From contig CAZMRW010000009.1 of assembly GCA_964568805.1 (NCBI GenBank), forward strand, positions 15,405 through 79,404: a DNA stretch of 64,000 nt. The letters are read 5' to 3'. A model generated the notes under the pieces. It ran no database searches. It was not told the DNA's origin and saw only the letters and a program-made list of their open reading frames with translations. Of the stretch, positions 42,568-52,065 are shown in pieces. Source of the stretch: CAZMRW01 sp964568805 (GTDB lineage Bacteria > Pseudomonadota > Gammaproteobacteria > Methylococcales > Methylomonadaceae). How positions within the stretch are numbered: position 1 is the stretch's first letter; each line of letters begins with the position of its first letter. The position numbers and the translations under genes were made by a program.

Positions 42568-44406
42568 ATGCTATCGAAATTATTGCCGTTATTCTCCACT
42601 ATGCTGTTCTATCTGATTTATTATCTGATCAGCACGTTCAAATTCGATGTCCAGATTAAAGCCCAGGGAATACCTTACGATTTTCTTCTGCAACTGATTG
42701 TAGCGTATGTGCTTTTTGCATTATCGAAAAGACAGTGGATTTTCCTGGTCATTCAGGCTTTGCTGATGGGCATTTTGTATGTGGGGAATGCGATAAAAAT
42801 ATCTTTTTTCGGCGGCCCGATTATGCCGGATGACGCTTATGCGCTGCGTTCGCTGCTGTTGATTCTGGAAGGCTGGCGTTTTTTTGCCGCCGCCATTCCG
42901 CTCGCCGCCATTGCCAGTTTATTGCTGTTCAATTTCACGATGCGCCACTGGAGTTCCTATCTTGCCAGTCTGTTTGCAATTTTGCTGGGATTGACGGTGG
43001 TGTATCAACCGGAGATGATTGTCGAGCCGCTTGATAAATATTTCGGTAATTCGGTGTGGGACCAGCGTTCGAATTATCTATGGCATGGCGCGACCATGTA
43101 TACCTTGCAAGAAGGATCGCGTTATTTCGCACTGGCCGACGTCGCGCCCGATATCGACGAGGCGGAAGAGGCGGCGCAGACTTTGTTGTCGGCCGCGCCA
43201 AAACCCGATGGCGCCCAAAAAGAATTCACCCCTCGAAATATACATCTCGTGCTGCTGGAATCCTTCTGGGATCCCAATGGTTTGAAGAAAGCGCGCTACA
43301 AACAAAATCCGCTGGCGCCCGACTTTCGAAAGCTATGGAAAAGCGCCGGTTATTCTCATGCGCTGGCGCCGGTCTTCGGCGGTTATACCGCCAATTCGGA
43401 ATTCGAGGTTTTATGCGGATTTCCGGTCGTGAAAGATAATGTCAAATTTGAACGCCAGTTGCTCAATGGAGTGCCGTGCCTGCCGCATATACTTGCCGAC
43501 AAGGGTTATCGTACCATCGCCTCGCATCCGAATGTGCCGGTGTTCTGGAACCGGGTCAATGCTTACGAACGGATGGGATTTCAAACCTACTGGTCGCTAC
43601 AGGATTTTGTTCAGGATGACATGAATCGGGAATTCATGTCGGATGCAACGTTATTTCGGCAAGTGCTGGAAAAAATTGCGCCGACACTGGAAGCAAAACA
43701 ACCGATTCTCGATTATATCGTCACTTATTTCGGCCATTGGAATTATCCGTTAAGCGAGAGTCGACCCAGCAAAATAACGTCACCGTCGCCGGTGGAAGAG
43801 GTGACGACTTACGCCAACACGATTTATTACAAGTCGCGGGAACTGATGGATTTTATTAAACAAATACAACAGAAGGACCCTGACAGTATTGTCGTCGTGT
43901 TCGGCGATCATTTGCCGTTTCTGGGTGAGAACTTCGCAGGGTATGTCGACTCCGGCGTACTGGCGCCTAATCGTAGCGATTTTACGCCGGAAATGTTCAA
44001 GTTTTATGTCAGCACGCCGATGATCATTCTGGATGGCAAACGCGGAGCAGTGAAATTCGGCAGCCTGCCTCTTTATCAGGTGCCCGGTCTGCTGCTGAAG
44101 TTGCTCAATTACGATGAATCCAGCATCATGAATTTTACCCAGCCATTGCCCGATATGATCGTTCGTCCGTTGCCGGGATTGCATTTCAATTTACTCAAGG
44201 ACGGTAAAATCGATATTTGCAAGGAACCTCCTTTTCCGGAGAGCTGCCAACAATCCGCCGACTGGCTGAATAATGTCAACAAGGTCAGCAACGATTTGTT
44301 TATCGGCCGTCAGATCACGCGTCCGAAGCACGCCGCTCTTGAACCGGATTCTCCGGAAATCGAGAAGCCAGCTCAGGAAAGCGAGGCCGTTATCATACCC
44401 GATTGA
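42568..44406 (+). CDS. LTA-synthase-like sulfatase-fold phosphotransferase
   Basis: A 612-residue inner-membrane protein. Five hydrophobic helices fill residues 5-160, and a periplasmic alkaline-phosphatase-fold domain follows. Its active site includes HLVLLESFWDPNG near 228, GGYTANSEFEVLCG near 273 with the threonine nucleophile typical of LtaS/MdoB, and VVVFGDHLPFLGENF near 446. In Gram-negatives such enzymes (MdoB, EptA relatives) move phosphoglycerol or similar groups onto glycans or lipids. It could modify the glycan made by the upstream cluster, but the substrate is unknown. The last 40 residues are acidic and low-complexity. Confidence 0.85.
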   Translation: MLSKLLPLFSTMLFYLIYYLISTFKFDVQIKAQGIPYDFLLQLIVAYVLFALSKRQWIFLVIQALLMGILYVGNAIKISFFGGPIMPDDAYALRSLLLILEGWRFFAAAIPLAAIASLLLFNFTMRHWSSYLASLFAILLGLTVVYQPEMIVEPLDKYFGNSVWDQRSNYLWHGATMYTLQEGSRYFALADVAPDIDEAEEAAQTLLSAAPKPDGAQKEFTPRNIHLVLLESFWDPNGLKKARYKQNPLAPDFRKLWKSAGYSHALAPVFGGYTANSEFEVLCGFPVVKDNVKFERQLLNGVPCLPHILADKGYRTIASHPNVPVFWNRVNAYERMGFQTYWSLQDFVQDDMNREFMSDATLFRQVLEKIAPTLEAKQPILDYIVTYFGHWNYPLSESRPSKITSPSPVEEVTTYANTIYYKSRELMDFIKQIQQKDPDSIVVVFGDHLPFLGENFAGYVDSGVLAPNRSDFTPEMFKFYVSTPMIILDGKRGAVKFGSLPLYQVPGLLLKLLNYDESSIMNFTQPLPDMIVRPLPGLHFNLLKDGKIDICKEPPFPESCQQSADWLNNVNKVSNDLFIGRQITRPKHAALEPDSPEIEKPAQESEAVIIPD

Positions 44407-44575
44407 GTTACCGATTAATGCCGGTGTTGCCTGTTTATTAGTGACATCTCCCAGGACGTAGGCTTCATTCTTCGACTGGATTGATCAAAAAAGATCGAAC
44501 GAAGTCTAATTTCATAATAAATATTAAATTCTGATAATATAACTATTATTAAATTCACTTATAAAAAATGCGTTT

Positions 44576-45388
44576 ATGCCAAATCGGAAAAAGTTACTAA
44601 CTATCAGCGAAGCGGCAGCATTGTTGAAAGTCAGCAAAGCGTCGTTAAGACGCTGGACCAATAATGGACAGTTGCGCTGCTACCGGGTCGGAGGCAGGAG
44701 TGAAAGGCGTTTTTATCTTGATGACTTAATGGATTTTATGACCGTCAACGGCAATTTATCATTATGGCAACAAGGCCAAGATGACTCGGACACACTGACG
44801 TCCGGCTTCATTGCGGAAATCCCGGAACCGTTTCAAGGCAAACATATTTGCTTGTTTTATAAAAACCCGAGAGAACAGTGGCAATTGTTCCGTTCCCATT
44901 TTTTGGCTCACATTCAAACCGATTCCAGAACGGTTTACCTTTACCACGGCGACAAGGATCGCGTCATCAACTGGATAACGTCGGAAGGGCTGGATTTTAA
45001 GAAATTGCAGGAAAGCCAGACCTTGCTGTTGCTGTCGTCGTCCGAAACCTATTGTGCCGAAGGTTACTTCACAACGGACCGCATGTTGGCATTCTGGCAA
45101 AGAAACGCAGTCGATGCCCAAAACGCCGGCGTTAAAAAACTGTTGTTGACGGGAGAAATGGGTTGGGCAACAACCCATGTTAAGGGATACGAGCAGCTGG
45201 TGCCTTATGAAGCTGCGTTGGATTTGATGTTGGAGCGTTATCCTTGGGTAACCACGGTTTGTCAATACCCGGTTTGCGAGATTTCAGGACTCACCGTGTA
45301 CGACAATCTTTACAACCATACTCATATTCAGCTGCCGGATAGGTTGGCTCCGTGTTTCTGCGCACGTCCAGTTAACACGCAGATTTAA
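44576..45388 (+). CDS. MEDS-domain regulator with MerR-like DNA-binding domain (DcmR-like)
   Basis: A 270-residue regulator. Residues 1-60 are a MerR/excisionase-type helix-turn-helix (LTISEAAALLKVSKASLRRW, then GRSERRFYLDDLMDF). Residues about 85-265 match the MEDS sensory domain, named for methanogens, methylotrophs and DcmR (HICLFYKNPREQWQLFRSHF, LLLTGEMGWATTHVKGYEQL). DcmR represses dichloromethane dehalogenase in methylotrophs; here the ligand is unknown. The promoter area at 44520-44570 is AT-rich. The nearest genes are the LTA-synthase-like gene (same strand) and oadGAB downstream, but no target is proven. Confidence 0.85.
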   Translation: MPNRKKLLTISEAAALLKVSKASLRRWTNNGQLRCYRVGGRSERRFYLDDLMDFMTVNGNLSLWQQGQDDSDTLTSGFIAEIPEPFQGKHICLFYKNPREQWQLFRSHFLAHIQTDSRTVYLYHGDKDRVINWITSEGLDFKKLQESQTLLLLSSSETYCAEGYFTTDRMLAFWQRNAVDAQNAGVKKLLLTGEMGWATTHVKGYEQLVPYEAALDLMLERYPWVTTVCQYPVCEISGLTVYDNLYNHTHIQLPDRLAPCFCARPVNTQI

Positions 45389-45684
45389 AAATTTTCGTAC
45401 AAGTATTCGTATTTCTGCGATTCGGGCCGGCGATCTCCCCGGCAATTGATTAAAAAAACCTGCATGGCACAACCCACCCTCAGAACTTGCATGATCTCCA
45501 GATCATTGCATCACTGAACCGTAACCGGACCGAAAAACACAACAATTTAGTCCATTATCGTTAGAAAGCCCCATCCATGAAAGATGATAAAAGGGTACTT
45601 CACTCATCTTTAGTTTGTTTAGCAGGGATGTTTTATGGATAATGACCTGATAGTTTCATTGTACTAATCTACAGGTTTAACGAT
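45389..45684. other. Intergenic region before oadG
   Basis: Nearly 300 bases with no convincing gene on either strand and no clear terminator. It should contain the oadGAB promoter. A very short reading frame (45634-45666) is not credible. Confidence 0.4.
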
Positions 45685-45909
45685 ATGACAGAGCTTATGA
45701 GTAGCGGCATCGAGTTAATGTTGGTCGGCATGGGTATAGTTTATCTGTTTTTGGCGCTACTGGTGATCGTGATCAATATGATGTCGTATGTGATACAACG
45801 GTTTTTTCCTGAAGAGCCGCCAGCCGTTAAAATAGGATCGAATGGATTGGACAAAAATACGGTCGCCGCCATTACTGCGGCTGTCCATCATTACAGAAGC
45901 AGAAAATAA
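45685..45909 (+). CDS. oadG: Oxaloacetate decarboxylase gamma subunit
   Basis: A 74-residue single-pass membrane protein. The transmembrane helix is residues 8-35 (MLVGMGIVYLFLALLVIVIN), and the C-terminal tail ends in VHHYRSRK, with histidines where OadG binds zinc. OadG tethers the soluble alpha subunit to the membrane beta subunit. Its gene starts the oadGAB operon, with oadA 32 bases further on. The short length is normal for the family. Identity is supported mainly by the context of oadA and oadB. Confidence 0.88.
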   Translation: MTELMSSGIELMLVGMGIVYLFLALLVIVINMMSYVIQRFFPEEPPAVKIGSNGLDKNTVAAITAAVHHYRSRK

Positions 45910-45941
45910 AAACCATAAAGGTTTCCGGAGAAGTATTAAGA

Positions 45942-47744
45942 ATGGCAAAAGAGAAAACCAAGCCCTTAGCTATCACTGAAGTTGTGCTGCGGGATGCGCA
46001 TCAATCGATTCTGGCAACAAGGTTACGTATTGAAGATATGTTGCCAATATGTGAAAAACTCGATCAGATTGGTTACTGGTCATTGGAGACATGGGGCGGA
46101 GCCATTTTTGATGCCTGTATTCGTTATCTCGGCGAAGATCCCTGGGAAAGATTGCGCCTGTTGAAAGCCTCGATGCCAAAGACACGGCAGCAAATGCTGT
46201 TACGTGGACAAAATCTGTTAGGTTACCGGCATTTTGCCGATGATGTTGTCGACAAATTTATCGAACGAAGCGCAATTAACGGCGTTGATGTTTTTCGTGT
46301 CTTTGATGCGATGAACGACATGCGCAATATCGAGCACGCCATTAAAGCCGTGCTGCGTACTGATGCTCATGCTCAAGGCACGATTTCCTATACCACCAGC
46401 CCGGTGCATACGATGGATTTATGGGTCAGTCTCGGCAAACAGATCGAAGACATGGGGGCTCATTCCATTTGCATTAAAGATATGGCCGGTTTGCTCAAAC
46501 CCTATGATGCCTATGAGTTGGTTAGCCGCTTGAAAAAAAGCACAAATCTGCCTATCCATATGCAGTGTCATGCGACGACCGGACTCAGTGTGCCCAGCAT
46601 TATCAAGGCCGCGGAAGCAGGTGTCGATAATGTCGATACCGCGATCTCTTCGCTCAGTATGACCTATGGTCACAGCCCTACCGAAACCATCGTCGCCAGT
46701 CTTGAAAACACTGAGCGCGACACCGGCCTGGATTTAAACAAACTGGAAGAAATTGCCGCGTATTTTAGAACCATCCGGAGAAAATACGCTCAATTTGAAG
46801 GCAGCCTGAAAGGCGTGGACGGACGCATCCTGATCGCCCAGGTACCCGGCGGAATGCTCACCAATATGGAAAGCCAATTAAAAGAGCAGGGGGCCGCCGA
46901 CAAATTTGACGATGTTATGCACGAAATTCCTAGAGTGCGCGAAGATTTGGGATTTATTCCTCTGGTTACGCCAACCTCGCAAATCGTGGGCACTCAGGCC
47001 GTTATCAATGTCATGAGCGGCGAGCGCTACAAGACCATTACCAAAGAAACGGCCGGCGTCCTGAAAGGCGAATATGGCGCTACCCCGGCGCCCGTCAATA
47101 AACAATTGCAACAAAGGGTGCTGGACGGGGCCGAGCCTATAACCTGTCGGCCGGCCGATCTTCTGCAGCCGGAAATGAATAATCTGATAGAGGAGGTTAA
47201 GGAAAAAGCAAAAAAGGAAAGGGTCAAGCTTGCCGCCAGCATAGAAGAAGATGCCTTGATCAATGGCATGTTTGCTCAAGTCGGATGGAAGTTTTTGTGT
47301 AATCGCGGCAATAAGGATGCCTTTGAAGCTCCGCCCGTCGAGCAAACGTCTCCACAAAACCAAACGGCAAAAATAACTGAAACCAATCAAAATTGCCGTA
47401 CGGTGGAAACCTATATAGTCAATGTCGATGGCAGGAATTTTAATGTTGCTGTCGGCCCAGGCGGTGCCGGGTTAACGATTCAGCCGGCCGTGTCCAGTGC
47501 CAGTCTTGCTGCGCCCCCAATTGGCAGCGGCGAAGTGATTGAAGCGCCTATGGCTGGAAATATCCTGAAAATCCTGGTGAATGCCGGAAGCGTGGTTGCC
47601 TCGGGTGAAATCGTTGTCATCATGGAAGCCATGAAAATGGAAACGGAAGTGCGCTCGAAATTTGCGGGAATCGTCAGCGAAATTCATGTTAAAGAAGGTG
47701 CGGGTGTCGCGGGCGGAGATGTCCTGGTTTCTTTACAACAATAA
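45942..47744 (+). CDS. oadA: Oxaloacetate decarboxylase alpha subunit
   Basis: A 600-residue biotin enzyme. Residues 10-300 form the carboxyltransferase TIM barrel (TEVVLRDAHQSILATRL, then IHMQCHATTGLSV), which moves CO2 from oxaloacetate to biotin. A conserved carboxylase domain follows, then a Pro/Ala-rich linker near 500-520 and the C-terminal biotinyl domain with the biotin lysine in VIMEAMKMETEV. A GGAG site lies about 12 bases before the ATG. The close relative is pyruvate carboxylase subunit B, but flanking oadG and oadB make the Na+-pumping decarboxylase the better call. Confidence 0.94.
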   Translation: MAKEKTKPLAITEVVLRDAHQSILATRLRIEDMLPICEKLDQIGYWSLETWGGAIFDACIRYLGEDPWERLRLLKASMPKTRQQMLLRGQNLLGYRHFADDVVDKFIERSAINGVDVFRVFDAMNDMRNIEHAIKAVLRTDAHAQGTISYTTSPVHTMDLWVSLGKQIEDMGAHSICIKDMAGLLKPYDAYELVSRLKKSTNLPIHMQCHATTGLSVPSIIKAAEAGVDNVDTAISSLSMTYGHSPTETIVASLENTERDTGLDLNKLEEIAAYFRTIRRKYAQFEGSLKGVDGRILIAQVPGGMLTNMESQLKEQGAADKFDDVMHEIPRVREDLGFIPLVTPTSQIVGTQAVINVMSGERYKTITKETAGVLKGEYGATPAPVNKQLQQRVLDGAEPITCRPADLLQPEMNNLIEEVKEKAKKERVKLAASIEEDALINGMFAQVGWKFLCNRGNKDAFEAPPVEQTSPQNQTAKITETNQNCRTVETYIVNVDGRNFNVAVGPGGAGLTIQPAVSSASLAAPPIGSGEVIEAPMAGNILKILVNAGSVVASGEIVVIMEAMKMETEVRSKFAGIVSEIHVKEGAGVAGGDVLVSLQQ

Positions 47745-47816
47745 AAATGACTATTTAAACTTGAGCATTGGATCTTTCAGTTGCTTTTAAGACGGCCTTT
47801 TAACTAAAAACAATCC

Positions 47817-48944
47817 ATGGAAAATCTCATTTCGCTTTGGCAGAGTACGGGTATATACAATTTCACCAGTGGACAGGCATTCATGATGTTAATTGGTTTT
47901 CTGTTGCTGTATCTGGCCATCAAGAAGGGTTTCGAGCCTCTGTTATTATTGCCGATCGGCTTTGGCGCCATCCTCAGTAATATACCGGTAGCAGGTATAG
48001 CAGAGGAGGGCGGTATCTTGGATTATCTTTATTTTGGCATTAAAACCGGGATATTTCCGTTATTGATTTTCATGGGGGTGGGGGCCATGACTGATTTCGG
48101 CCCCATGCTGGCGAATCCTAAAACCCTGTTATTAGGTGCGGCAGCCCAATTTGGTATTTTCGCTTCTTTGCTTGGCGCCCTGGCCCTTAATATGTTTCCC
48201 GGTCTCGAATTTTCTCTAAAAGATGCTGCCGCAATCGGCATCATCGGCGGTGCTGATGGCCCGACTGCCATTTACGTCGCGTCAAAACTGGCGCCGGATT
48301 TGCTGGGCGCGATTGCCGTCGCTGCTTATTCTTACATGGCTCTGGTGCCGTTAATTCAACCGCCGATCATGCGTGCATTGACGACGGAAGATGAGCGAAA
48401 GATTGAAATGCAGCAACTGCGCGCGGTCAGTAAAGCAGAGAAAATTGTCTTCCCCTTGATGTTGCTCCTTCTCTGCGTACTGATGCTGCCATCGGCGGCG
48501 CCTCTGGTCGGCATGTTTGCGTTAGGCAATCTGATGAATGCCAGCGGCGTCGTTGTGCGGTTAAGCCAAACTGCGCAAAATGAACTGATTAATATCGTTA
48601 CGATCTTCCTGGGTCTGTCGGTTGGTTCAAAGCTCAGTGCTGAAGCCTTCCTGCAGATCAAAACGCTTGGCATCCTGGCTTTGGGCGCGGCCGCCTTCGC
48701 CATCGGTACGGCAGCCGGTGTGATCATGGCGAAAATCATGAACAGATTCAGCACAACCCTTATTAATCCATTGATCGGCGCTGCCGGAGTTTCCGCGGTG
48801 CCAATGGCAGCGAGGGTTGCCAACAAGGTGGGCTTGGAAAGTAATCCCCATAATTTTTTACTGATGCATGCGATGGGGCCCAATGTGGCCGGAGTCATCG
48901 GCTCGGCGGTCGCAGCCGGGGTTTTACTGAGTTTGGTCAAGTAA
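47817..48944 (+). CDS. oadB: Oxaloacetate decarboxylase beta subunit (Na+ pump)
   Basis: A 375-residue polytopic protein. The Na+/carboxybiotin site motif is IGIIGGADGPTAIYVASKLA near residue 141, with the essential aspartate, and the C-terminus has GAAGVSAVPMAARVANKVG and LMHAMGPNVAGVIGSAVA, both typical of OadB/MmdB/GcdB. It decarboxylates the carboxybiotin on OadA and pumps Na+ out. The length matches the shorter (MmdB/GcdB-size) beta subunits. It is the third gene of oadGAB, 72 bases after oadA. Confidence 0.95.
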   Translation: MENLISLWQSTGIYNFTSGQAFMMLIGFLLLYLAIKKGFEPLLLLPIGFGAILSNIPVAGIAEEGGILDYLYFGIKTGIFPLLIFMGVGAMTDFGPMLANPKTLLLGAAAQFGIFASLLGALALNMFPGLEFSLKDAAAIGIIGGADGPTAIYVASKLAPDLLGAIAVAAYSYMALVPLIQPPIMRALTTEDERKIEMQQLRAVSKAEKIVFPLMLLLLCVLMLPSAAPLVGMFALGNLMNASGVVVRLSQTAQNELINIVTIFLGLSVGSKLSAEAFLQIKTLGILALGAAAFAIGTAAGVIMAKIMNRFSTTLINPLIGAAGVSAVPMAARVANKVGLESNPHNFLLMHAMGPNVAGVIGSAVAAGVLLSLVK

Positions 48945-49050
48945 ATTTGCGATTGCGGATTATATTTGCCTAGCCAAGTCGATGGTCTGCAGTCATTAGT
49001 ATTGCCAGTGCTTTGTAGACGCTCGTAATAGCCGATTTTGCCGGCGATCC

Positions 49051-50334
49051 CTAATCGGCATCCAAATTATAGATGGGCGTGGCCGCAATGCGCGCTTCAA
49101 TCTGTTTTGAAATTTCCTTATAGGCTGGGCTGTTTAAATCCCCATAATGTTCCTTAAATTCGGCGGCATCCATTTTTTCGGGAAGATCTCTCGGGTCCGG
49201 CATAAAATCGCTATAGCTTTTGATGCCTGACATGGCTTTTTGAATCTTCCGTGCATTTTCCGGCGATGACGTTGCCCATTCACCAAAGCGCGTTCCGGCC
49301 TTATCGGCTGCAAGATCGATAAAACTGAAACCGCTGCCGCTATCTGCGTCACTTAATTCTTTTTGTTCTCCGACTACTTTTGCCAGTTGTCCGCTTACCG
49401 ATGCGGTAAGAGCTGCCGAGCCGATAAAATGTTGGGCCAGATCGATTCTTTTATACATAAATGCGGCATATTGATCGCTCTTATCTGGTTTCGAGGCCGT
49501 AGCAGAAAGAATTTTTTTGGCTTCCTGTTTATTCACGTAATCGTTGACGGTCATAATAATCAGCCTGTTTTCTTCAATGGCATTTTTCAGGCTTGAACGA
49601 CGATAGGCCAATTCGAACATCGGCTGCAATAGTTCGGCCAGCGATAAGCGCCATTCGGGGTCATGATTGGCAACAATTTCGGCCAATTTTTTTTGATAGA
49701 TATTTTGCGCCGGATTATCACTGCTGTGAGCCAGGAAATTGCGTGCTTTTTGCAAGGTTTCGGCATTGGAATTGTAGGTGATTGAAATTTTTTCGTCATC
49801 TATCCGAACAGCCTTGATGGGGCGGGTTGCCAGGATGAAATACTCGTTTAATGAAGAATTTTGGATAACGGCATCGATGATGAAAGCGGCAAATTTTGCC
49901 GGTAATAACAGTTTGCCGACTTTAAACTTGGTGATTCCCGGCAGTTCGTAAATATCGTCATTGCCTAAGCGAAAACTGATGTTCAAATATTTGCCGAGGA
50001 TATTTTCCGGCAGTGTGGCCGTGACGTTGAATCTCAGTTTATTGTTTTTCAACTGGATATGCACGGCGCTTTTAATATAGCGATTTAGCAAATAATTACC
50101 GGCAAGATTTAGATCACTCTCGGTCAGTTCTATGGTGCCGAGTTCATAGGGTTTCATTTTTGACCCTTCATATAAAATTTTCCTGGCTCGGGCGATGTCA
50201 TTGTGGGTTAGCGACCAACCCAAGCCGATCACTTCAGGCTTGTTGCCAACGCCAAAAAAAACCATCAGGACGCATAGAGACAATACTGCGATCAGCGAGT
50301 ACAGAGGAATTCGGAGTATGGTTTTTTTTATCAT
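49051..50334 (-). CDS. Orphan membrane-anchored protein
   Basis: A 427-residue protein I do not recognise. An N-terminal helix (LYSLIAVLSLCVLMVFFG, residues 11-28) is probably an uncleaved anchor, after MIKKTILRIP. The rest is soluble and likely periplasmic, with a beta-rich middle (HIQLKNNKLRFNVTATLPE) and a helical second half that includes a long Lys/Ala-rich stretch and GFSFIDLAADKAGTRFGEWA. The C-terminal part (MDAAEFKEHYGDLNSPAYK) looks regular. The region before the ATG is C-rich with no clear ribosome site. It lies between oadB (convergent) and ppx (same strand). Confidence 0.65.
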   Translation of the reverse strand: MIKKTILRIPLYSLIAVLSLCVLMVFFGVGNKPEVIGLGWSLTHNDIARARKILYEGSKMKPYELGTIELTESDLNLAGNYLLNRYIKSAVHIQLKNNKLRFNVTATLPENILGKYLNISFRLGNDDIYELPGITKFKVGKLLLPAKFAAFIIDAVIQNSSLNEYFILATRPIKAVRIDDEKISITYNSNAETLQKARNFLAHSSDNPAQNIYQKKLAEIVANHDPEWRLSLAELLQPMFELAYRRSSLKNAIEENRLIIMTVNDYVNKQEAKKILSATASKPDKSDQYAAFMYKRIDLAQHFIGSAALTASVSGQLAKVVGEQKELSDADSGSGFSFIDLAADKAGTRFGEWATSSPENARKIQKAMSGIKSYSDFMPDPRDLPEKMDAAEFKEHYGDLNSPAYKEISKQIEARIAATPIYNLDAD

Positions 50335-50430
50335 GGGGGAGGAAGAAGGGCACCGTCTTGTATTGACGGTTGGGATAACATCAATAGATTATATAGACAA
50401 TGCAATAACTGGTGACAAGTAGGCGCACCA

Positions 50431-51930
50431 CTAGGAAAATTCCAGTTTAAAGCCGGCCGGTTTTAAATAGACGGCTTCCTGCAATAAATCCGCACGGGTC
50501 AGCGGCGATTGGCTTAACCACTGATCCGGAAACTTAATACGGATTTTTGTTTTATCTATAGACAAGTTAAATTCAGGCAGTTCAAGTTCATGGCGATTGC
50601 GCCGCAATAAGACTGCCAGCCTTAAGATGACCGTCAAAAATGGCGCGTGACTATCCCACGGAGCCGGTAAGGTATTGAAATTGGCGCGTGAAAACTTGCG
50701 CCGATGGAATCGGGTTATGGTTGCCAGCACCATTTGATCCTGTTTGGAAAATCCGGCCAGATCGCCGTTTTCGATAATGTATGCGCTATGTTTATGATAT
50801 TGGCTGTGGGCAATATCGATGCCGATTTCATGTAAGTCTGCGGCCCAATATAAAAACTGTTCCAGGATCTCGTTGTTATGCAGGCAACAATCCTTGTCCA
50901 ATTGGGGTAACATGTAAGCAATTGTTTGTTTAATACGAGCCGCGTGTCCTTTTTCGGTATGGTAACGGTCGGCCAGCGCCATAACCGTTTCAATGCGGAT
51001 GTCATGGTCATACAACCTGCCCAATAAATCCTGAATCAGGCCCTCTCTAAGCGCTCCATCTGATATTGTCATTTGCTCTATTCCAAGGCTTTTAAAGGTG
51101 GCGTAACAAATTGCAACGCCGCCGGGAAACACGGGCAGACGATTAGGATTCAAATCGGGTAATTTCAGCTCATTAACATGATTGTAACGGCCAAGATAAT
51201 CAACCAATTGTTCCAAGCCGGACATCGTAATGCCGTTATTGCTCCAGTTCTTCTCTTTAAGAAGTTTATCTATCGCACGCAGGGTTCCAGAGGCGCCAAT
51301 GGCTTCATCCCATTTTTTACGCTGAAATTTTTTCTGAAAGGGTTCTAGTTGTTGTTCGGCAAACAGCGTTGCCTGAGCAAATGCTGTTTTGGACAGTTTG
51401 CCTCCTTTAAAAAACGCATTGCTGACGGTAACGCAGCCCATATGCAGGCTTTCTTTCTCTCTCGGAGTATCTCCTTTACCCAGAATATATTCGGTGCTGC
51501 CGCCGCCGATATCCATTACCAGTCGAGTGTTGTCGCCGACGCCCAGACTGTAAGCCACTCCCAAATAAATGAGGCGAGCCTCCTCTATGCCTGAAATGAT
51601 ATCGATTGGATGATTTAAGGCCATTTCGGCTTTATTCAGGAACTCCTGGGCGTTTTTTGCTGTTCGCAAGGTGTTTGTGCCAACGATTCGAACGCTTTCG
51701 GGAGGGAAGTTTCGGATGCGTTGGCCGAATCTTTCCAGACATTCAAGTGCTTTCGTTTGCGTAGGCATATCGAGGTAATTGCGTTTGTCCAGTCCTGAAG
51801 CCATTCTGACCATTTCTCGCAGACGGTCAAGAATTTGCAATTTGCCATCCTTCAAGCTGCACACGATCATATGAAAGCTGTTAGAACCCAGGTCTACAGC
51901 TGCAACGTAACGAGGAAGTTCCTTTGGCAT
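50431..51930 (-). CDS. ppx: Exopolyphosphatase
   Basis: A 499-residue Ppx/GppA-family enzyme that removes terminal phosphates from polyphosphate. The ASKHA-fold phosphate motifs are VAAVDLGSNSFHMIVC near residue 10 and LVMDIGGGSTEYILGKG near 139; residues about 315-499 form the HD-like helical domain with LHEIGIDIAHSQYHKHSAYI. Length and C-terminal domain fit Ppx rather than the shorter Ppx/GppA forms, though pppGpp phosphatase activity cannot be ruled out. It is a single gene. Confidence 0.93.
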   Translation of the reverse strand: MPKELPRYVAAVDLGSNSFHMIVCSLKDGKLQILDRLREMVRMASGLDKRNYLDMPTQTKALECLERFGQRIRNFPPESVRIVGTNTLRTAKNAQEFLNKAEMALNHPIDIISGIEEARLIYLGVAYSLGVGDNTRLVMDIGGGSTEYILGKGDTPREKESLHMGCVTVSNAFFKGGKLSKTAFAQATLFAEQQLEPFQKKFQRKKWDEAIGASGTLRAIDKLLKEKNWSNNGITMSGLEQLVDYLGRYNHVNELKLPDLNPNRLPVFPGGVAICYATFKSLGIEQMTISDGALREGLIQDLLGRLYDHDIRIETVMALADRYHTEKGHAARIKQTIAYMLPQLDKDCCLHNNEILEQFLYWAADLHEIGIDIAHSQYHKHSAYIIENGDLAGFSKQDQMVLATITRFHRRKFSRANFNTLPAPWDSHAPFLTVILRLAVLLRRNRHELELPEFNLSIDKTKIRIKFPDQWLSQSPLTRADLLQEAVYLKPAGFKLEFS

Positions 51931-52065
51931 GCGTTATCCGGTTTTGTCTACGAAGTTTATTAATATCTGATAAAATCTGAAATTTTTAACCGTCAATTTG
52001 ATTTTATCCGAGAAAATTGACTAATGTAACTTATTTAAAGGTTTCCGTTAAGTGTTAGTTTTCGC

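Noticed and set aside
45942..47744. Alternative call of the biotin protein as pyruvate carboxylase subunit B
   Set aside because: No biotin carboxylase (subunit A) gene is nearby, while oadG and oadB flank the gene directly.
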